Below are positions 42,546-53,636 of a stretch of 64,000 nucleotides of DNA, in pieces (positions within the stretch are counted from its first letter, which is position 1; each line of letters begins with the position of its first letter). Made by a program: the position numbers and the translations under genes. Under the pieces are notes generated by a model that ran no database searches, was not told where the DNA came from, and saw only the letters and a list, made by a program, of their open reading frames with translations. Origin of the DNA: Macrolepiota albuminosa (lineage: Eukaryota > Basidiomycota > Agaricomycetes > Agaricales > Agaricaceae); the NCBI GenBank assembly GCA_027475525.1, contig JAMWFC010000054.1, forward strand, positions 868,001-932,000, read 5' to 3'.

Positions 42546-43256
42546 ACTATGCACGCCAAGCACTGGAGACGGCATTGTACTGCGTATACGTCCAGCGCAC
42601 CCAACCACAGTTGGCGTCATCAGCGTGGTCTACCTCAAGAACCACTTCCTGGCAGCTAATGCATCAATTGACCATTTCCACAAGATCAACAATGAATTCC
42701 ATTGTTGACTGGACTTTTATGGAGAGCCACCAGCCATCCAGCAATTGGACGACTGGCGGGTGCCCACTGAGGATAATATGATTCATCTTCATGCATTGCT
42801 AGCTCATAAGCTTACTCAAGGTCATGAGTACCTTGAGAGCAGACTATACTACCCAGTGGGAATGAATCCCAACTGTCGAGATTTATGGCAATGCCAGTCT
42901 TGACATAGGCCATAACCTCCATCTCCTTCTCACCCTGCCACTTCAGTTCCAGCTTCCACAGTCTCAACATTGTCGGGTCTCATTACCTCATCATTGTTGG
43001 TTAACGTCAACACCAAGATGAGGATTGATATGGCCAGCAAGTTGGAGCATCCACCGTCTGTGTAAAACATTGTAGGCGGCTCATCCTCTTCTCAATTCAT
43101 ACTGTCAGTTAACGTCAGTGTTGTATTTTTTGACAGATGAAAATGGACACTTTCAAGCCATGGAGGACCTGAGTGCCTCCACATTGGACTACATACTGGC
43201 CTGGATGAATTGTTCCTCCTTACATAGAGACTGCTTACCAGTCTCAAAGGGGGGCA
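42546..43256 (+). pseudogene. Degraded 3' end of element Y
   Basis: No intact domain. Short peptides such as ALLAHKLTQGHEYLESRLYY and PVGMNPNCRDLWQCQS are visible. The region ends with the tract AAAGGGGGGCA (43246-43256) and the TG start of LTR Y, so it should be the 3' internal part of another LTR element. Confidence 0.45.
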
Positions 43257-43541
43257 TGTAACATATCATAATATTAGTTAGATAATTAATATACAATTAT
43301 ATTAATTACTTATTATTACTCTGTATATATTAGCTGGTTGCCTTACATAAGGCAGCCAATTTTACTGTTATATGTAGTACTAGAATCGCATACTGATCTG
43401 GTTCTGCTGTGTGACTGTAAGGCTAAGCTTTCTATCTGACTTTGTTTCATGCACCAAGTTCAGAACAAATGCAGCAAGATTTCCAGAGCCAATGCTGAGC
43501 CTGCCGTTGATGCACTTAGCCTGTGTAGTGTCCTATCAATG
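43257..43541 (+). repeat. LTR Y, 5' portion
   Basis: Starts TGTAACATATCATAATA after a polypurine tract. The stretch GCTGGTTGCCTTACATAAGG and CTGATCTGGTTCTGCTGTG resembles 53690-53760, next to the Helitron. Its 3' border is unclear. Confidence 0.5.
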
Positions 43542-43690
43542 TGTTAGGGGACTCCTCATTTCTTCCTTTTATTCATTCTCTTGTTTCTTCTGACATTATC
43601 TTATTTTACTGTTCAATGTGTTAGGAGACTCCTCATTTCTTCCTTTTATTCATTCTCTTGTTTCTTCTGACATTATCTTATTTTACTGTT
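43537..43690. repeat. 77-bp tandem duplication at the start of the second E LTR
   Basis: CAATGTGTTAGG recurs at 43537 and 43614, with one mismatch (GGGGAC against GGAGAC). Confidence 0.93.
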
Positions 43691-44045
43691 TCTATTCCTT
43701 CAACACTATCTGTTAGTACTATTCTCAGCCCTTGAGGTGCTCTGGTTCTTTAGCTACCATTCAGACAATGTGGGCTCTTCAGCACCGCTTCCAGATTGCT
43801 TACATAAGCCAGAGTTTGCCTTTCTGACTTCCAAAGTCCGGAGTTTTCCTGCCTTGTTTGTACAGTTGTTTATTTAGGCAATTTTTGAGTTTTCAAGGTT
43901 TTGTTGTACTGTACAGTTGTTTTTCACACTTCAGAGGCCCCAGAAGCATCCAACCTGGCATAAAAAATCCCTAGACTTGTTCTCTTTGGATCTCCCTTTG
44001 CCAGCTGTGTGACTGAGCCATAGCCTCCAGAGATTGCTCTTACAG
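43542..44045 (+). repeat. Second LTR of type E
   Basis: Reverse-orientation homologue of 37574-38090, starting TGTTAGGGGACTCC and fading out near TCTTACAGCA. It is followed directly by an A-type gag that normally goes with a different LTR, so the junction is chimeric. Confidence 0.7.
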
Positions 44046-44069
44046 CATGCCATTATGCCTCCTAGAGAG

Positions 44070-45545
44070 CATCAAGCTGTGGAAGACATAAGCCAAGCAT
44101 ATTCAACCATATAAGGGAGAGTCCAAATTCAGTACCTTGGAGAATTGGACAATAGATGTATGCAACCATCTGACATTGTGCCAGTATGGAGGAAACCACC
44201 TGGACAGAGAACAAGTGTTTGTGCTGCCAGAGTTCTTGGATGGATCAGCCAAGAACTGGTTTTGGCAGCATGTTCTCCACTACAATCAAGCACAACAGCA
44301 GTGGACATTCAAGAATGTTATCCTTGAGCTTTATAATTGCTTTGTGAATGCGTCAACCATGCAAGATGCAAGAGAAGTGTTCATTGCTGCTATGTATACT
44401 AAGAAGTGTGGAGTTCAAGGTTTCTATGATATCTTGATAGATCATGCCCAAAATATGTCAATATATCCAGATAGCTAGGTAATAATCAATATGTTCTTAA
44501 GAGGTATCCCAGATGCAATGAGAGAGTTCCTTATTTATGATAATAGACTCTGTTTCAAAGTAAACTCTATGGAGGAATTTATTGCACATGCACTGTGCTA
44601 TGAATAGTTTTGCAAAGTGGCATGGCACTTTGATTTACATTGAGCTAAGATGCGCTCTATGGTGCATTCTACAAAAAGACTGGAGCCTCAGAAAGTAGGC
44701 ACCTTCTGGGCAAAATGGAGAGACTTGGCTGACAATCTGGATTCTCAGTTTATAATACAGCCAGTAGTGGGGCAGGTGCCAGTGTTTAGGAGTTCTTGCC
44801 TGCTGATGCAGCAGGAGCCAAAGGATCAGCCAGAAGAAGGAGCTAGTTCATGAAAGGCAGCTGACACTGTCAAGGCCTCAAACCCAAATCTAGAGTGGAA
44901 GCCAGAGTTAGAATGGGATCCTGTTTGAGGAAAGAATGCAGGATGCTTCTATTATGAGAAGGCAGGCCATTTCACAAGAGAATGCCTAGCTAGGCCACAG
45001 CACCCATATGGTGCTAAGCCACATGCCTTTGTGCATGTGGTGCAGACCACTGTCTCTGAAGAGGAGGAGGTAGACTCAGGTAATAAATCTGATGTAGATG
45101 ATGACAAGGCTGAGCACCTCAACATTCAGGAGACAAAGACTAAGAAGGCCTCTAGAGAAGAGGACAACTCAGACAATGAGTATGTTGAGGTGGACATTTA
45201 TGATGTCTACAATAATAACTATTATGTCTGAGAGTCTAATATCAAGTTCATAGAAGCATTGACAGATTATCTGGCCAGCAAGATAGACAACTCAATAGAA
45301 GCAGCGAATGTGAAGGTGTATAAAGTACACCAGCATTGACAGATTATCTGGCCAGCAAGATAAACAACTCAATAGAAGCAGCGAATGTGAAGGTGTATAA
45401 AGTACACCTTTGGAAAGCACCTGAAAAGCTAGCAAGACCTGTACCAAGAAGAGAGGACAAGGAGTGCCTTGCATTATATGTGGAAGTCAATGGGCACAAG
45501 GCTTGGGCCTTGTAGGATTTAGAGAGCATGACTATAGCATAGCAC
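44070..45545 (+). pseudogene. gag-protease fragment of family A (copy A3)
   Basis: Capsid frame 44137-44478 (ENWTIDVCNHLTLCQYGGNH, FVLPEFLDGSAKNWFW, VILELYNCFVNASTMQ) matches A1 and A2. A zinc knuckle remnant at about 44940 reads CFYYEKAGHFTREC, with the second Cys changed to Tyr. An acidic linker (45031-45231) and a protease start (GHKAWAL) follow before homology stops at about 45540. Confidence 0.8.
45256..45409. repeat. 77-bp tandem duplication in A3
   Basis: GCATTGACAGATTATC recurs at 45256 and 45333, with one mismatch (GATAGAC against GATAAAC). Confidence 0.93.
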
Positions 45546-45547
45546 AT

Positions 45548-45567
45548 TATGTGGCTATGGCCACATA
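45548..45567. other. Inverted repeat next to the Helitron pair
   Basis: TATGTGGC and GCCACATA form an 8-bp stem around a 4-base loop, at the point where A3 homology ends. It may be the end of another inserted element. Confidence 0.4.
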
Positions 45568-45611
45568 GCTCTTAGTTAATAGTAGTAGCTGAAATTATAT
45601 TATATTTATTA

Positions 45612-46310
45612 TGAGCTACAATTCGTGCCTTCGGCACGAATTTCGTAGCTCATTGGGGGCTTCGCCCCCAAACCCCCCCCCCAACTAAGCCTCCACCCTA
45701 ACCTCACTTCGTTCAGTTAGGGCTCCAAGTATGTAGAGAGAACTCAGTGCTTATTCCCAGCCTCAACCTCACTTTGCTCGGTTAAGGCCTCCGCATTTCA
45801 CAACTCTCAAAGCATTATTATAAGCTAAATTGAAATTTTCTTGAATCTTTTGGATTTTATTCAGCATTTATAAATCTTTAAAAAAAATAAAAAATCAGTA
45901 TATTAGTAGCCTTTGAATTTTTCCTGATTTTCTGGTGATTTTCCTGGAATTATTTGAGCATTTTCCACTAACATCTCCTGAAAAACAGAGCAATTGAATT
46001 TTTCTTGAAATTTTCAGATTTCTTTAAGCATTTATAAACCTCAAAAAATTTACAATCAGTATATCAGTAGCCTTTGAATTTTCCCTGATTTTTTGGTGAT
46101 TTTCCTTGAACTTTCAAGCATTTTATACACACATCTACCAAAAAACAAATGCAAAAGGCAATTCTTTGTCAGCCTTAGTCAGAACTGACTAAGCACATCA
46201 TTCCCACAAAACGGTTGTCCCATATTATATAGAGGCAATTCTTTGTCAGCCTTAGTCAGAACTGACTAAGCACATCATTCCCACAAAACGGTTGTCCCAT
46301 ATTATATAGA
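45612..46310 (-). mobile_element. Non-autonomous Helitron
   Basis: The - strand begins TCTATATAATATGGGAC at 46310 and ends in a large hairpin (45615-45649, arms GCTAC..GTGCC and GGCAC..GTAGC) with a second hairpin GGGGGCTTCGCCCCC (45655-45669) just inside. The same 5' and 3' sequences occur at the ends of the autonomous Helitron next to it. No ORF. Inside are two imperfect A/T-rich repeats (about 45836-46000 and 46000-46140). Confidence 0.6.
46156..46309. repeat. 77-bp tandem duplication at a Helitron 5' end
   Basis: AGGCAATTCTTTGTCAGCC recurs at 46156 and 46233. The same sequence occurs once at about 53565, near the other Helitron 5' end. Confidence 0.95.
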
Positions 46311-46312
46311 CG

Positions 46313-46466
46313 AGCTACAATTCGTGCCTTCGGCACGAATTTCGTAGCTCGTTGGGGGCTTCGCCCCCAAACCCCCCCCAACTAAGCCTAGCTACGATTC
46401 GTGCCTTCGGCACGAATTTCGTAGCTCGTTGGGGGCTTCGCCCCCAAACCCCCCCCAACTAAGCCT
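46313..46466. repeat. 77-bp tandem duplication of the Helitron 3' hairpin
   Basis: AGCTACAATTCGTGCC recurs at 46313 and 46390, with one mismatch (CAATTC against CGATTC). It doubles the terminal hairpin. Confidence 0.93.
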
Positions 46467-46630
46467 CCACCCCAACCTCACTTCGTTCGGTTAGGGCTCC
46501 AAGTATGTATAAGTAACTTAGCCTCCACCCCAACCTCACTTCGTTCGGTTAGGGCTCCAAGTATGTATATAAGTAACTCAGCCTTCACCCCAACCTCACT
46601 TCGTTCGGTTAGGGGTTCCAAATATGTATA
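46463..46630. repeat. Subterminal 58-60 bp repeats of the Helitron
   Basis: Three units containing CCAACCTCACTTCGTTCGG and GGGCTCCAAGTATGTAT, with periods of 58 and 60 bp and point differences. Diverged units occur in the smaller Helitron at 45687-45790. Unlike the 77-bp duplications these are diverged and look biological. Confidence 0.75.
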
Positions 46631-46946
46631 TTCATAACTCAACTTCTATCATGACTTACTTTCATTATGTCTTACTGGTTCAAGCATATGTTGTTAAAGA
46701 ATAGAAAGTTCACATTTATCAAGAAATGATGTTACAATTCCAAGTTATATATATTCTATTAGTACAGTATCAACAAATATCAAGTTAGATGCTAAAATAT
46801 AAAAGTTAGTAATAAGTAGGTAATTAACAATCATACTCACATTTGTAAACCCAAAAAATAATGCTACAATTCCAAGTTATATGTACAGTATCAAGTTAGA
46901 TGCTAAAATATAAAGTTAGTAATAAGTATATAATTAACAATCACAC
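46631..46946. other. 3' untranslated region of the Helitron gene
   Basis: A/T-rich, with the stretch ATAATGCTACAATTCCAAG and following bases partly repeated (about 46725-46830 and 46857-46945). No ORF. Confidence 0.45.
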
Positions 46947-49900
46947 TTACATTTGTAAACCATTAAGAACTTCTTGATACACAATATTTGCAGTCGCTCT
47001 TGATGTATTTTCTTCTGACAAAATCACCTTGATACGATCTCCTGATGTGCATCGAGAAAGTGCAACATAGAGTTGGCCATGTGTAAAAACCGGTGATCGA
47101 AGGTCCAATCCAACATGCTTGACTGATTGCCCTTGAGACTTGTTGATAGTCATAGCAAAGGCCAATCGAATTGGAAACTGTCTCCTGCGTAATGGTATGG
47201 GCAAATCCTCTTCAGAGGCATCTAGATTGATTCTTGGAATCAAAACAGTTGAACCTGCAAACTTGGCATCTCCACTGATAATACGACATCTGAGGACTCT
47301 GGTGCTGATATGAGTGACAATCATTCTTGTTCCATTGCAAAGTCCTTTGGTTGTGTCCAGATTCCTGAGAAGCATGACAGGAACTCCAATCTTCAAAGCC
47401 AGTTTAGCCAAAGGCAAACTACTGGCTTTCAAAGAGTTGAGATATTCCACAGGATATAAGGCAAGGCCATCAGGATTCCTGTTATCAGAAAGAACAGAAT
47501 CTGCACTCTGTAAGATTCTTTCTTCCCCTGGATACCTCTCTAGAACTTCTGCATTGATCTCCTCTATATCCGAGTTCTTGCCAGAGAGAATAGTCCGGTC
47601 CAGGTAATACTGATCATTTTGAGGATGACCAATATCAGGATATGTGGAAGAAATCAATCCAGTGATAGAATTGTCATCACAGATCATCCTTTCAGGCAGT
47701 TTGACTGTTTCTCCAGGTCCTAGATTTTTCCCTGCACCAACATCCAACAACCAAGCTGCATGAGCAATATTCTCTGCAGTCTGATCCAATCTCATATTTT
47801 GGACCAAGTAGTGGACTTGGATATGATCCCAAAGTCGGCCCCTTTTGAGTGAAGCAGCAATCATCTGCTGCCTGAGTCCATGTGGAACCACTGGAAGAGT
47901 TTGCCTAAAGTCCCCTCCAAAAACCACAGTGACTCCACCAAAGGAAATGTCATTATTGAAGATGTCTCTGAAGCCACGATCGACAGAGTCAATGGCATTT
48001 TTGTGTTGCATTGGAACTTCATCCCAAATAACAACTTTGGTGCGAAGTATGAGCTGTGATAACTGGGTTCCTCTCTTGATATTGGCAATGGATGTGTCAA
48101 GAGCAGGAATGGGGATTTTGAATCTTGAATGAGCTGTCCTACCCCCTTCCAACAATAAGGCAGCAATGCCAGATGATGCTACACATAATGCCACATCTCC
48201 ATTGGAACGAACTGCAGCAGCCAGAGTATTGCAGACAAAGGTTTTGCCACATCCTCCAGCACTGTGAATGAATAGCATCCTGCCCAAATTGTTGTTGACT
48301 GAGTTCATGACAGCATTGAAAGTCTCCAGTTGTTCCACATTGAACTTGGCCTTGTTACCCTCCACTCTTTGCTTGAGCTCTTCAACATCATAATTGGTTT
48401 CATCTTCTAAAAGCCTGTTGCCTAGAAGAATGATCAGTATTCAAGTCAATCTTTTATGCAAATGCCAATTACCTGGAACTATGTTCCAATTCTGTTGAGC
48501 CTCTGGCATGTTGGGAAAGTCTTTCAGAGTTTTCCCAAAATTCATCAAAGTGTCATTGATGAGATAAAGGCCATAGTCATAAATATCCTCATTGGTAAAG
48601 ATCCGGTCCCTATACTGCCTAGTATGTTCCAATCTGTGTCGAAGATCATCACAGATAGAATGCTTGAATTCATTCCATAGAGCCTCAGGAGTGGCAGGAG
48701 CACAGTGGAATAGAATAGTGCAAAACAGCTGCCTGAGAGCTGATCCTAGTTGGATTGGAGCAGCTTCAGTGAGACACTGCCTCCATTCTGCATCATCCTC
48801 CAAAAGACCTAGAGCCTTGCATGCTTCTTGATAAGTGGGATAGATATGGCCATTGACTGTCCTGAGATCAGCCCATGAAGTTGCATTGGTTACAACAGTC
48901 AAGAGCATCCTGAGATAGAACCTTTCTCCCTGTCTTGGTGAAGCAAAGTACATCCTCCCAATTGCTGTACCTCTCTGCCTCTCCTTCCAACTCCGTTTAG
49001 ATGGCTCATAAACAAACTTGGTTGGAAAGTTCTGATAAGTAGTGTTATTATTGGGAAACCTGGTATTGGCTTCAAACCAAGCTGTGAGTGCAGTCTTGTC
49101 TGCATTAGGTCTAGCAGCCACCACCTGTATTGGTTCATCATCTGGGAAATAGACTTCATGCTGGTTTTCCAAGTGCACAGGCAATCTGTACACTGAAGGA
49201 TATTCAGCATGCATGTTGAATTCAAAGATGTGCCAGCAAGCCTCAGGAGCAGAAATGTATCTGGCATCCAAATGTTCCTTGATTTCATCCCTCTCCTCCC
49301 TAGCAATCTCCAAAGTTGTCCTATCATGGCCCTTGTAGATGTACTTGTGAATGTATTTGATTGCATCCACTGAAGCACAGACTTCCACATTGATATGACA
49401 TTGGAATTTGGCTGAGAGATATGGATTGTATGGGACAACATTACGATTGTCATAACGACGACCATGCTTTTCAAAAAAGCGGCCATTGTTAGGTCTGGCA
49501 TATTGGGGATAGCCATCATCACCATACTGTGTAGCTTCCTGAAATTCCTTGGGATATCTCTTGGAACATTTGCCATCTACCATGCACTTGGCATTGGGAA
49601 AATCTGCTCCACATGGACCATGAACCATATTGGTAGTAACAACCTAATAACAAAGGTCAGATACTGCATTGATAATTCAAGCAAAGCCAATACCTGATAC
49701 AATTGAGGCTGAGTCACTGGATCAGGAATTTGAGCAGAAACAATAGTGTCCACATGAGCTGCATCTTTGATCTTGTCATGATGATGGAAAAAGATCAAGA
49801 TATGTATATGTGGAAGTCCCCTCTTTTGAAATTCAATGGTATGGACAGATGCCACACATTTTCCAAATAGACCATCTTTTATGTCCTTCAAAAGAGCATT

Positions 49901-52700
49901 CTTCTTGAGTTCAAATACTCTGGCAACAATATCTGGACGGTCAGAAGCTGTTTGCCTCTTTCCATTAACCATAGGTTCCTTTAGCAGAGCCTCTTCAATT
50001 TCTGGCCACTTTGGATTGGCAGTCATGGTGATGAAGAGATCTGGTTTATGGAAATGCCTGCAGATAGCCATAGAGTCCTGGAATAATTGCTGCATGTGTC
50101 GTTCACTTCCAACATGAGAAGAGGGGAGGACCACACGTCGGCTTTGCCTGCGTAAATCTTCATCTCCAGTAGCCGCATCGACCACTCCTTGATAGACTTC
50201 AGCCCTAATCTTCTTTTGATTCTGCCTGACCCAGTTGAGCTTTGATTGTTCTATTGATGCCCATGCATCCACAACATATTGCTGGAACAGTCTGCTACTC
50301 CAAAGCAATGCAGCATTGGCTTCCAAAGCCCTCTGCTGCAGCCTATATGCATAATATGCAGTTTGGCTAACCTTTTTGGCTCTTTGTTCTCCTGCTGGTC
50401 CAAATTGAGATTGAATATCGGTGTGAAATCCAGGTTCTCCAGTTGGAAATATGACAGTATAGTGCAAGGGAGTATAATAGGGATGCAAATGGCTGATTCG
50501 CTTCAATTGACCTCCATGCAGATGCAGGACTATGTCACGGTGATCTGATCGTTCTTCAGAACCATCTCCTGGTATAATTGCAGCAACTCCTTCCTGTTCA
50601 TTAGGGTTGTTATAGCGTCGATGGTCTCCAAAGTCAGCCCTCAGTTGAACAGAAAGCCTTTGTGGTTGGCCTTCAGGTACTTCTGTCATAATCTGCTTTG
50701 CAAGCTTGTATAAGCCAATAAAAGGATTGACTCTATGAAGCATATCCTGCAAAGAGGCCATTATCTGAGGATCCAATCTAGGATTGCTTCTCTGACGAAA
50801 AGCCAATTGTTGATTGTGATCGTAGAAGTAGAGTTGTGCATATACAGGATGATCACCTTCAGTTGGAAGCAAAGCACCTGTCAGATGATGAAGCTCTCCA
50901 TTGATCCTAAAGCTGTATGGTCCTGGAGCATTCGTAATCACATGGTCAATTTTGACTCCCAGAGATGTAAATGCAAAGGCTGCATTGTATTGGCGAATAG
51001 ATGCTTTGAAAGCATCAGAAAGAGCATGATGGCCTTGAAGTAAGCCAAGCAGTTCTGGTGGAGCGTCTGCAAGTCTGGGCAAATCAATCTGGCCTTGTAG
51101 ACAGCACATGCCAAATTTTGTATGATGTCTAGTAGAACTGGTGAGCTTTTCAGCATCCCAGTGTAGAGCCTGACAGTGTGGACATATGACATCCATAAGA
51201 CCAAGATAATGTGCTGAGGGTTCATCTATATAAGGCTGTCTTCCTCTTGGAAGAGCATTGATGCCTTGAATATGATCAACCCTTTGTAGGATGGGAGGTG
51301 CTGGTAGATTTTGCACAGGTGGATCCACATATTCTAAGTCCTCCTCTATATTCTCAGCAGGATCATTATTAGGCTGTCTTCCTCTTGGAAGAGCATTTAT
51401 AGGTTGTTGTAGAATGGGAGGATGAAGAGGAGGTTCCAGTTGCTCTGCTGCTAGATTTGGCTGTCTCCTATTGTCAACAGGATCATCCAGATCTTGAGCA
51501 TCTAGATTGTCAAAGTCCTCCTCCAAATCAGCTGCATGTTCTTGTTCCCAGCCTTCTAAGATCCTTTGAGCCCTAGCCTCATTCAAAGGCCTATATTCAG
51601 GATTGAGATCTACATCCTGTTAATCTTTCTTAGTCAATGCAACATCTGAAAGTTATCTTTCTCTCACCTCTGGCTGGTGTAATATCTGTAGTTGTCTTCC
51701 TTGCTCTCTGAGCTGTTGTTGCTCATGCAATACTGCTAATGCCTGTTGTTGCCTCTGTTGCTCTTGCAATACTGCTAGTGCCTGCTGTCGTCTATCCTGC
51801 TCCTCAGCTGCAGCAATATGCCTCAACCTTTGTTGGTCTTGCAATGCTGCTAATGATTGTGCTTGTATAGGAGCAACCTGCTGTCCCTCTCTATTCCTAA
51901 GTGCAGGTGGCAGTGGCAGTGGCATTGTGAAGTTTGGCAAAGCAGCTCTATGCAAAGCAGGCATTCTAGGTATAGGATTCTGTAAAGGAGCATCCCAACC
52001 TTCAGGCAAATGAGTTTCAGGTATACTCATAGCAGTCCCACCAACTACAGGCTGATTGACTGATCCCACTCTATGATCTCTTCCATGCACAGCAGCTGGT
52101 AGAGGTGCTACTATTGAAGGCACATAAGGAGCTCTATGTGCAGGAAGAGGTAGAGGTGGTATCATTCTAGGAATAGGATTTTGCAAAGGGGCATTCCATC
52201 CTTCAGGTAAATGAGTTTCAGGAATAGCCCTAGCAAATAGATCCTCAGCAACAGTTGGTGGTCTAACAGGCCTCCTCAAAGAGCTAGAAGTATTTCCTCC
52301 AGAGCTTGAACCAATCTGATTATTTCCCCCAGTTCTCATATCCCCCAATCCTGTAGTTCCAAGTTGTACATCCTCAGATGCAAATAAGTTCATAGCAACA
52401 GTTGGTCCAATAGGCCTTCCCAAAGAGCTAGAGGCAATCTGATCATTTCTTCCAATTCTCATATCCCCAGTTCCCATATCCCTAGTTCCCATATCCCCAG
52501 TTCCCATATCCCCAGTTCCCATATCCCCAGTTCCATAATGAAGTGGTATAACCACTGAAGTAGATCTTCTACTTCTATTTGCACGGCGCTCATCAGGATC
52601 AGTCATTTGTAACTGTTGTAGCCTGCTTTGAATCCTAGCCTGCTGTCTTTGACCTTCAGGAGTACTGGGTCCATTATTAGAATGAGTAGTTGAAGATTGC
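46947..52700 (-). CDS. Helitron RepHel protein (HUH replication initiator fused to Pif1-like helicase)
   Basis: Exons 52700-51668, 51616-49694, 49643-48473 and 48421-46947; introns of 51, 50 and 51 bp have GT..AG borders and restore frame. From the ATG at 52606 it encodes 1835 residues without a stop; the frame is open upstream to an acceptor at 52701, so a further 5' exon is possible. Residues 1-313 hold GTGDM repeats and Gln-rich coiled coil. The Helitron Rep region follows, with HUH as [11 protein letters not shown] (about residue 916) and the Tyr pair in [13 protein letters not shown] (about 1051/1055). The helicase has Walker [10 protein letters not shown] (about 1400), Walker [10 protein letters not shown] and the C-terminal INKSQGQSV and YVALSRC. 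Proteins of this kind nick, unwind and transfer the element by rolling circle. It looks intact, so this copy may be active. Confidence 0.92.
52455..52545. repeat. 15-bp coding minisatellite in the Helitron gene
   Basis: About six copies of CCAGTTCCCATATCC encode the GTGDM repeats at residues about 27-50. In-frame length means that copy-number changes would not break the gene. Confidence 0.85.
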
Positions 52701-52757
52701 CTGAAAGAATAATTTTTTAAGCATTTTCATAGCTTAAAACCATTGAAAGACACTTAC
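52701..52757 (-). other. Probable 5' intron of the Helitron gene
   Basis: The - strand reads GTAAGTGTC from 52757 and ends TTATTCTTTCAG at 52701. The exon after it is open in frame with the main coding sequence. Confidence 0.5.
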
Positions 52758-53304
52758 ATGATGAGTGTATCAATAGCCCAAAGTTGTCAAAGTGTTACTG
52801 TAAGCTGAATAGAATTTTTCTGAATTTTTTTGAATTTTTTAAGCATTTATCAAGCTCAAAAACAATAAAAGTCACTTACTACAATAGCCCAATGTTTCAC
52901 TATAAGCTGAATTGAATTTTTTCTGAATTTTCTGTGATTTTTTCGGATTTTTTAAGCATTTTCTAAGCTCAAATACATTAAAAATCACTTACAATGATCA
53001 ATCAATAGCTGAATGTTGTCGAGCTATTGAATGTTTGTTAAGAATCATCAATCAATCAATCATTACTTACTTTGTAGTTGAGTGTGAAAATTTCGCTATA
53101 AAAATGTTTGTTAATGGTCATCAATCAATCAATCAGTCAATCCTTACTTTGTAATCAAATTTCGAAGTTGTAGCTAGATCAATCATTTATTAATATCTAT
53201 CAATCAATCAATCAAATCAATACTTACTTTGTAATCGAGTTTCGAAGTTGTGCTAGAAGAATGGTTATTAATATTTGTACATCAATCAATCAATCAACAC
53301 TTAC
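52701..53304 (-). repeat. Two arrays of intron-donor-like repeats upstream of the Helitron gene
   Basis: On the - strand, GTAAGTG donors at 52757, 52879 and 52992 (spacing 122 and 113) each head an A/T-rich unit ending in a CTTAAAAAATT tract. Further upstream, ACAAAGTAAG donors at 53070, 53147, 53227 and 53304 (spacing 77, 80, 77) each head a unit with TGATTGATTGATTGAT. Units are diverged, so these are real repeats, not assembly overlaps. Confidence 0.7.
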
Positions 53305-53636
53305 TTTGTAGTGTAGTTTACTCACTACAACGTTGAAACCGTGGAAAAATTGGTGCTGTTTGGTTTAAGAACACGCGAGGCGTGAAAACTGGTGTCCACT
53401 AAATCGCGTTTGGGCCTCGGCCACATCCACAGACTCCGGACACCTTCCACATGTGTCCGAGAGATAGCATACATTGAAACATTGAATTTTTATTAAATTA
53501 TATTTAATATACACCTTTTTTTTTCTTATCTACTGAAAAACAGACCGAAAAACAAACGAAAAAGGCAATTCTTTGTCAGCCTTAGTCAGAACTGACTAAT
53601 CAATCAATTCCCAGGCGTCGTCCCATTCTATATAGA
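53305..53636 (-). promoter_or_regulatory. 5' terminal region of the Helitron, presumed promoter
   Basis: About 330 bp between the TC end and the first donor-like repeat, with the palindrome TTAGTCAG/CTGACTAA near the end and an A/T-rich block (TATTAAATATAATTTAAT) that could act as TATA. No ORF. Confidence 0.4.

Larger units (their letters stand above)
46311..53636 (-). mobile_element. Autonomous Helitron
   Basis: The - strand starts TCTATATAGAATGGGACG at 53636 directly after an A, the TC start and A-to-T insertion site of Helitrons. It ends near 46311-46390 in a hairpin (46314-46348, second copy 46391-46425). Two subterminal inverted repeats TTAGTCAG/CTGACTAA (about 46180 and 53580) are shared by both Helitrons. 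It encodes a spliced Rep-helicase protein. The exact 3' base is uncertain: CTAG is seen only in the second hairpin copy. Confidence 0.8.

Noticed and set aside
45601..45680. Hairpin GGGGGCTTCGCCCCC as a bacterial-type terminator
   Set aside because: It recurs with the other Helitron terminal hairpin at both Helitron ends in a fungal genome, so it belongs to the transposon terminus.
53130..53304. Donor-like repeats spaced 77 bp as further members of the 77-bp duplication set
   Set aside because: The units differ at many positions and the spacing is 77, 80, 77, so they are old repeats rather than near-exact duplications.
52980..53310. Regularly spaced TCAATCAATCAAT blocks resembling a CRISPR array
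   Set aside because: Repeat units are diverged, the spacing varies, the organism is a eukaryote and no cas genes are present. Splice-donor-bearing tandem repeats explain it better.
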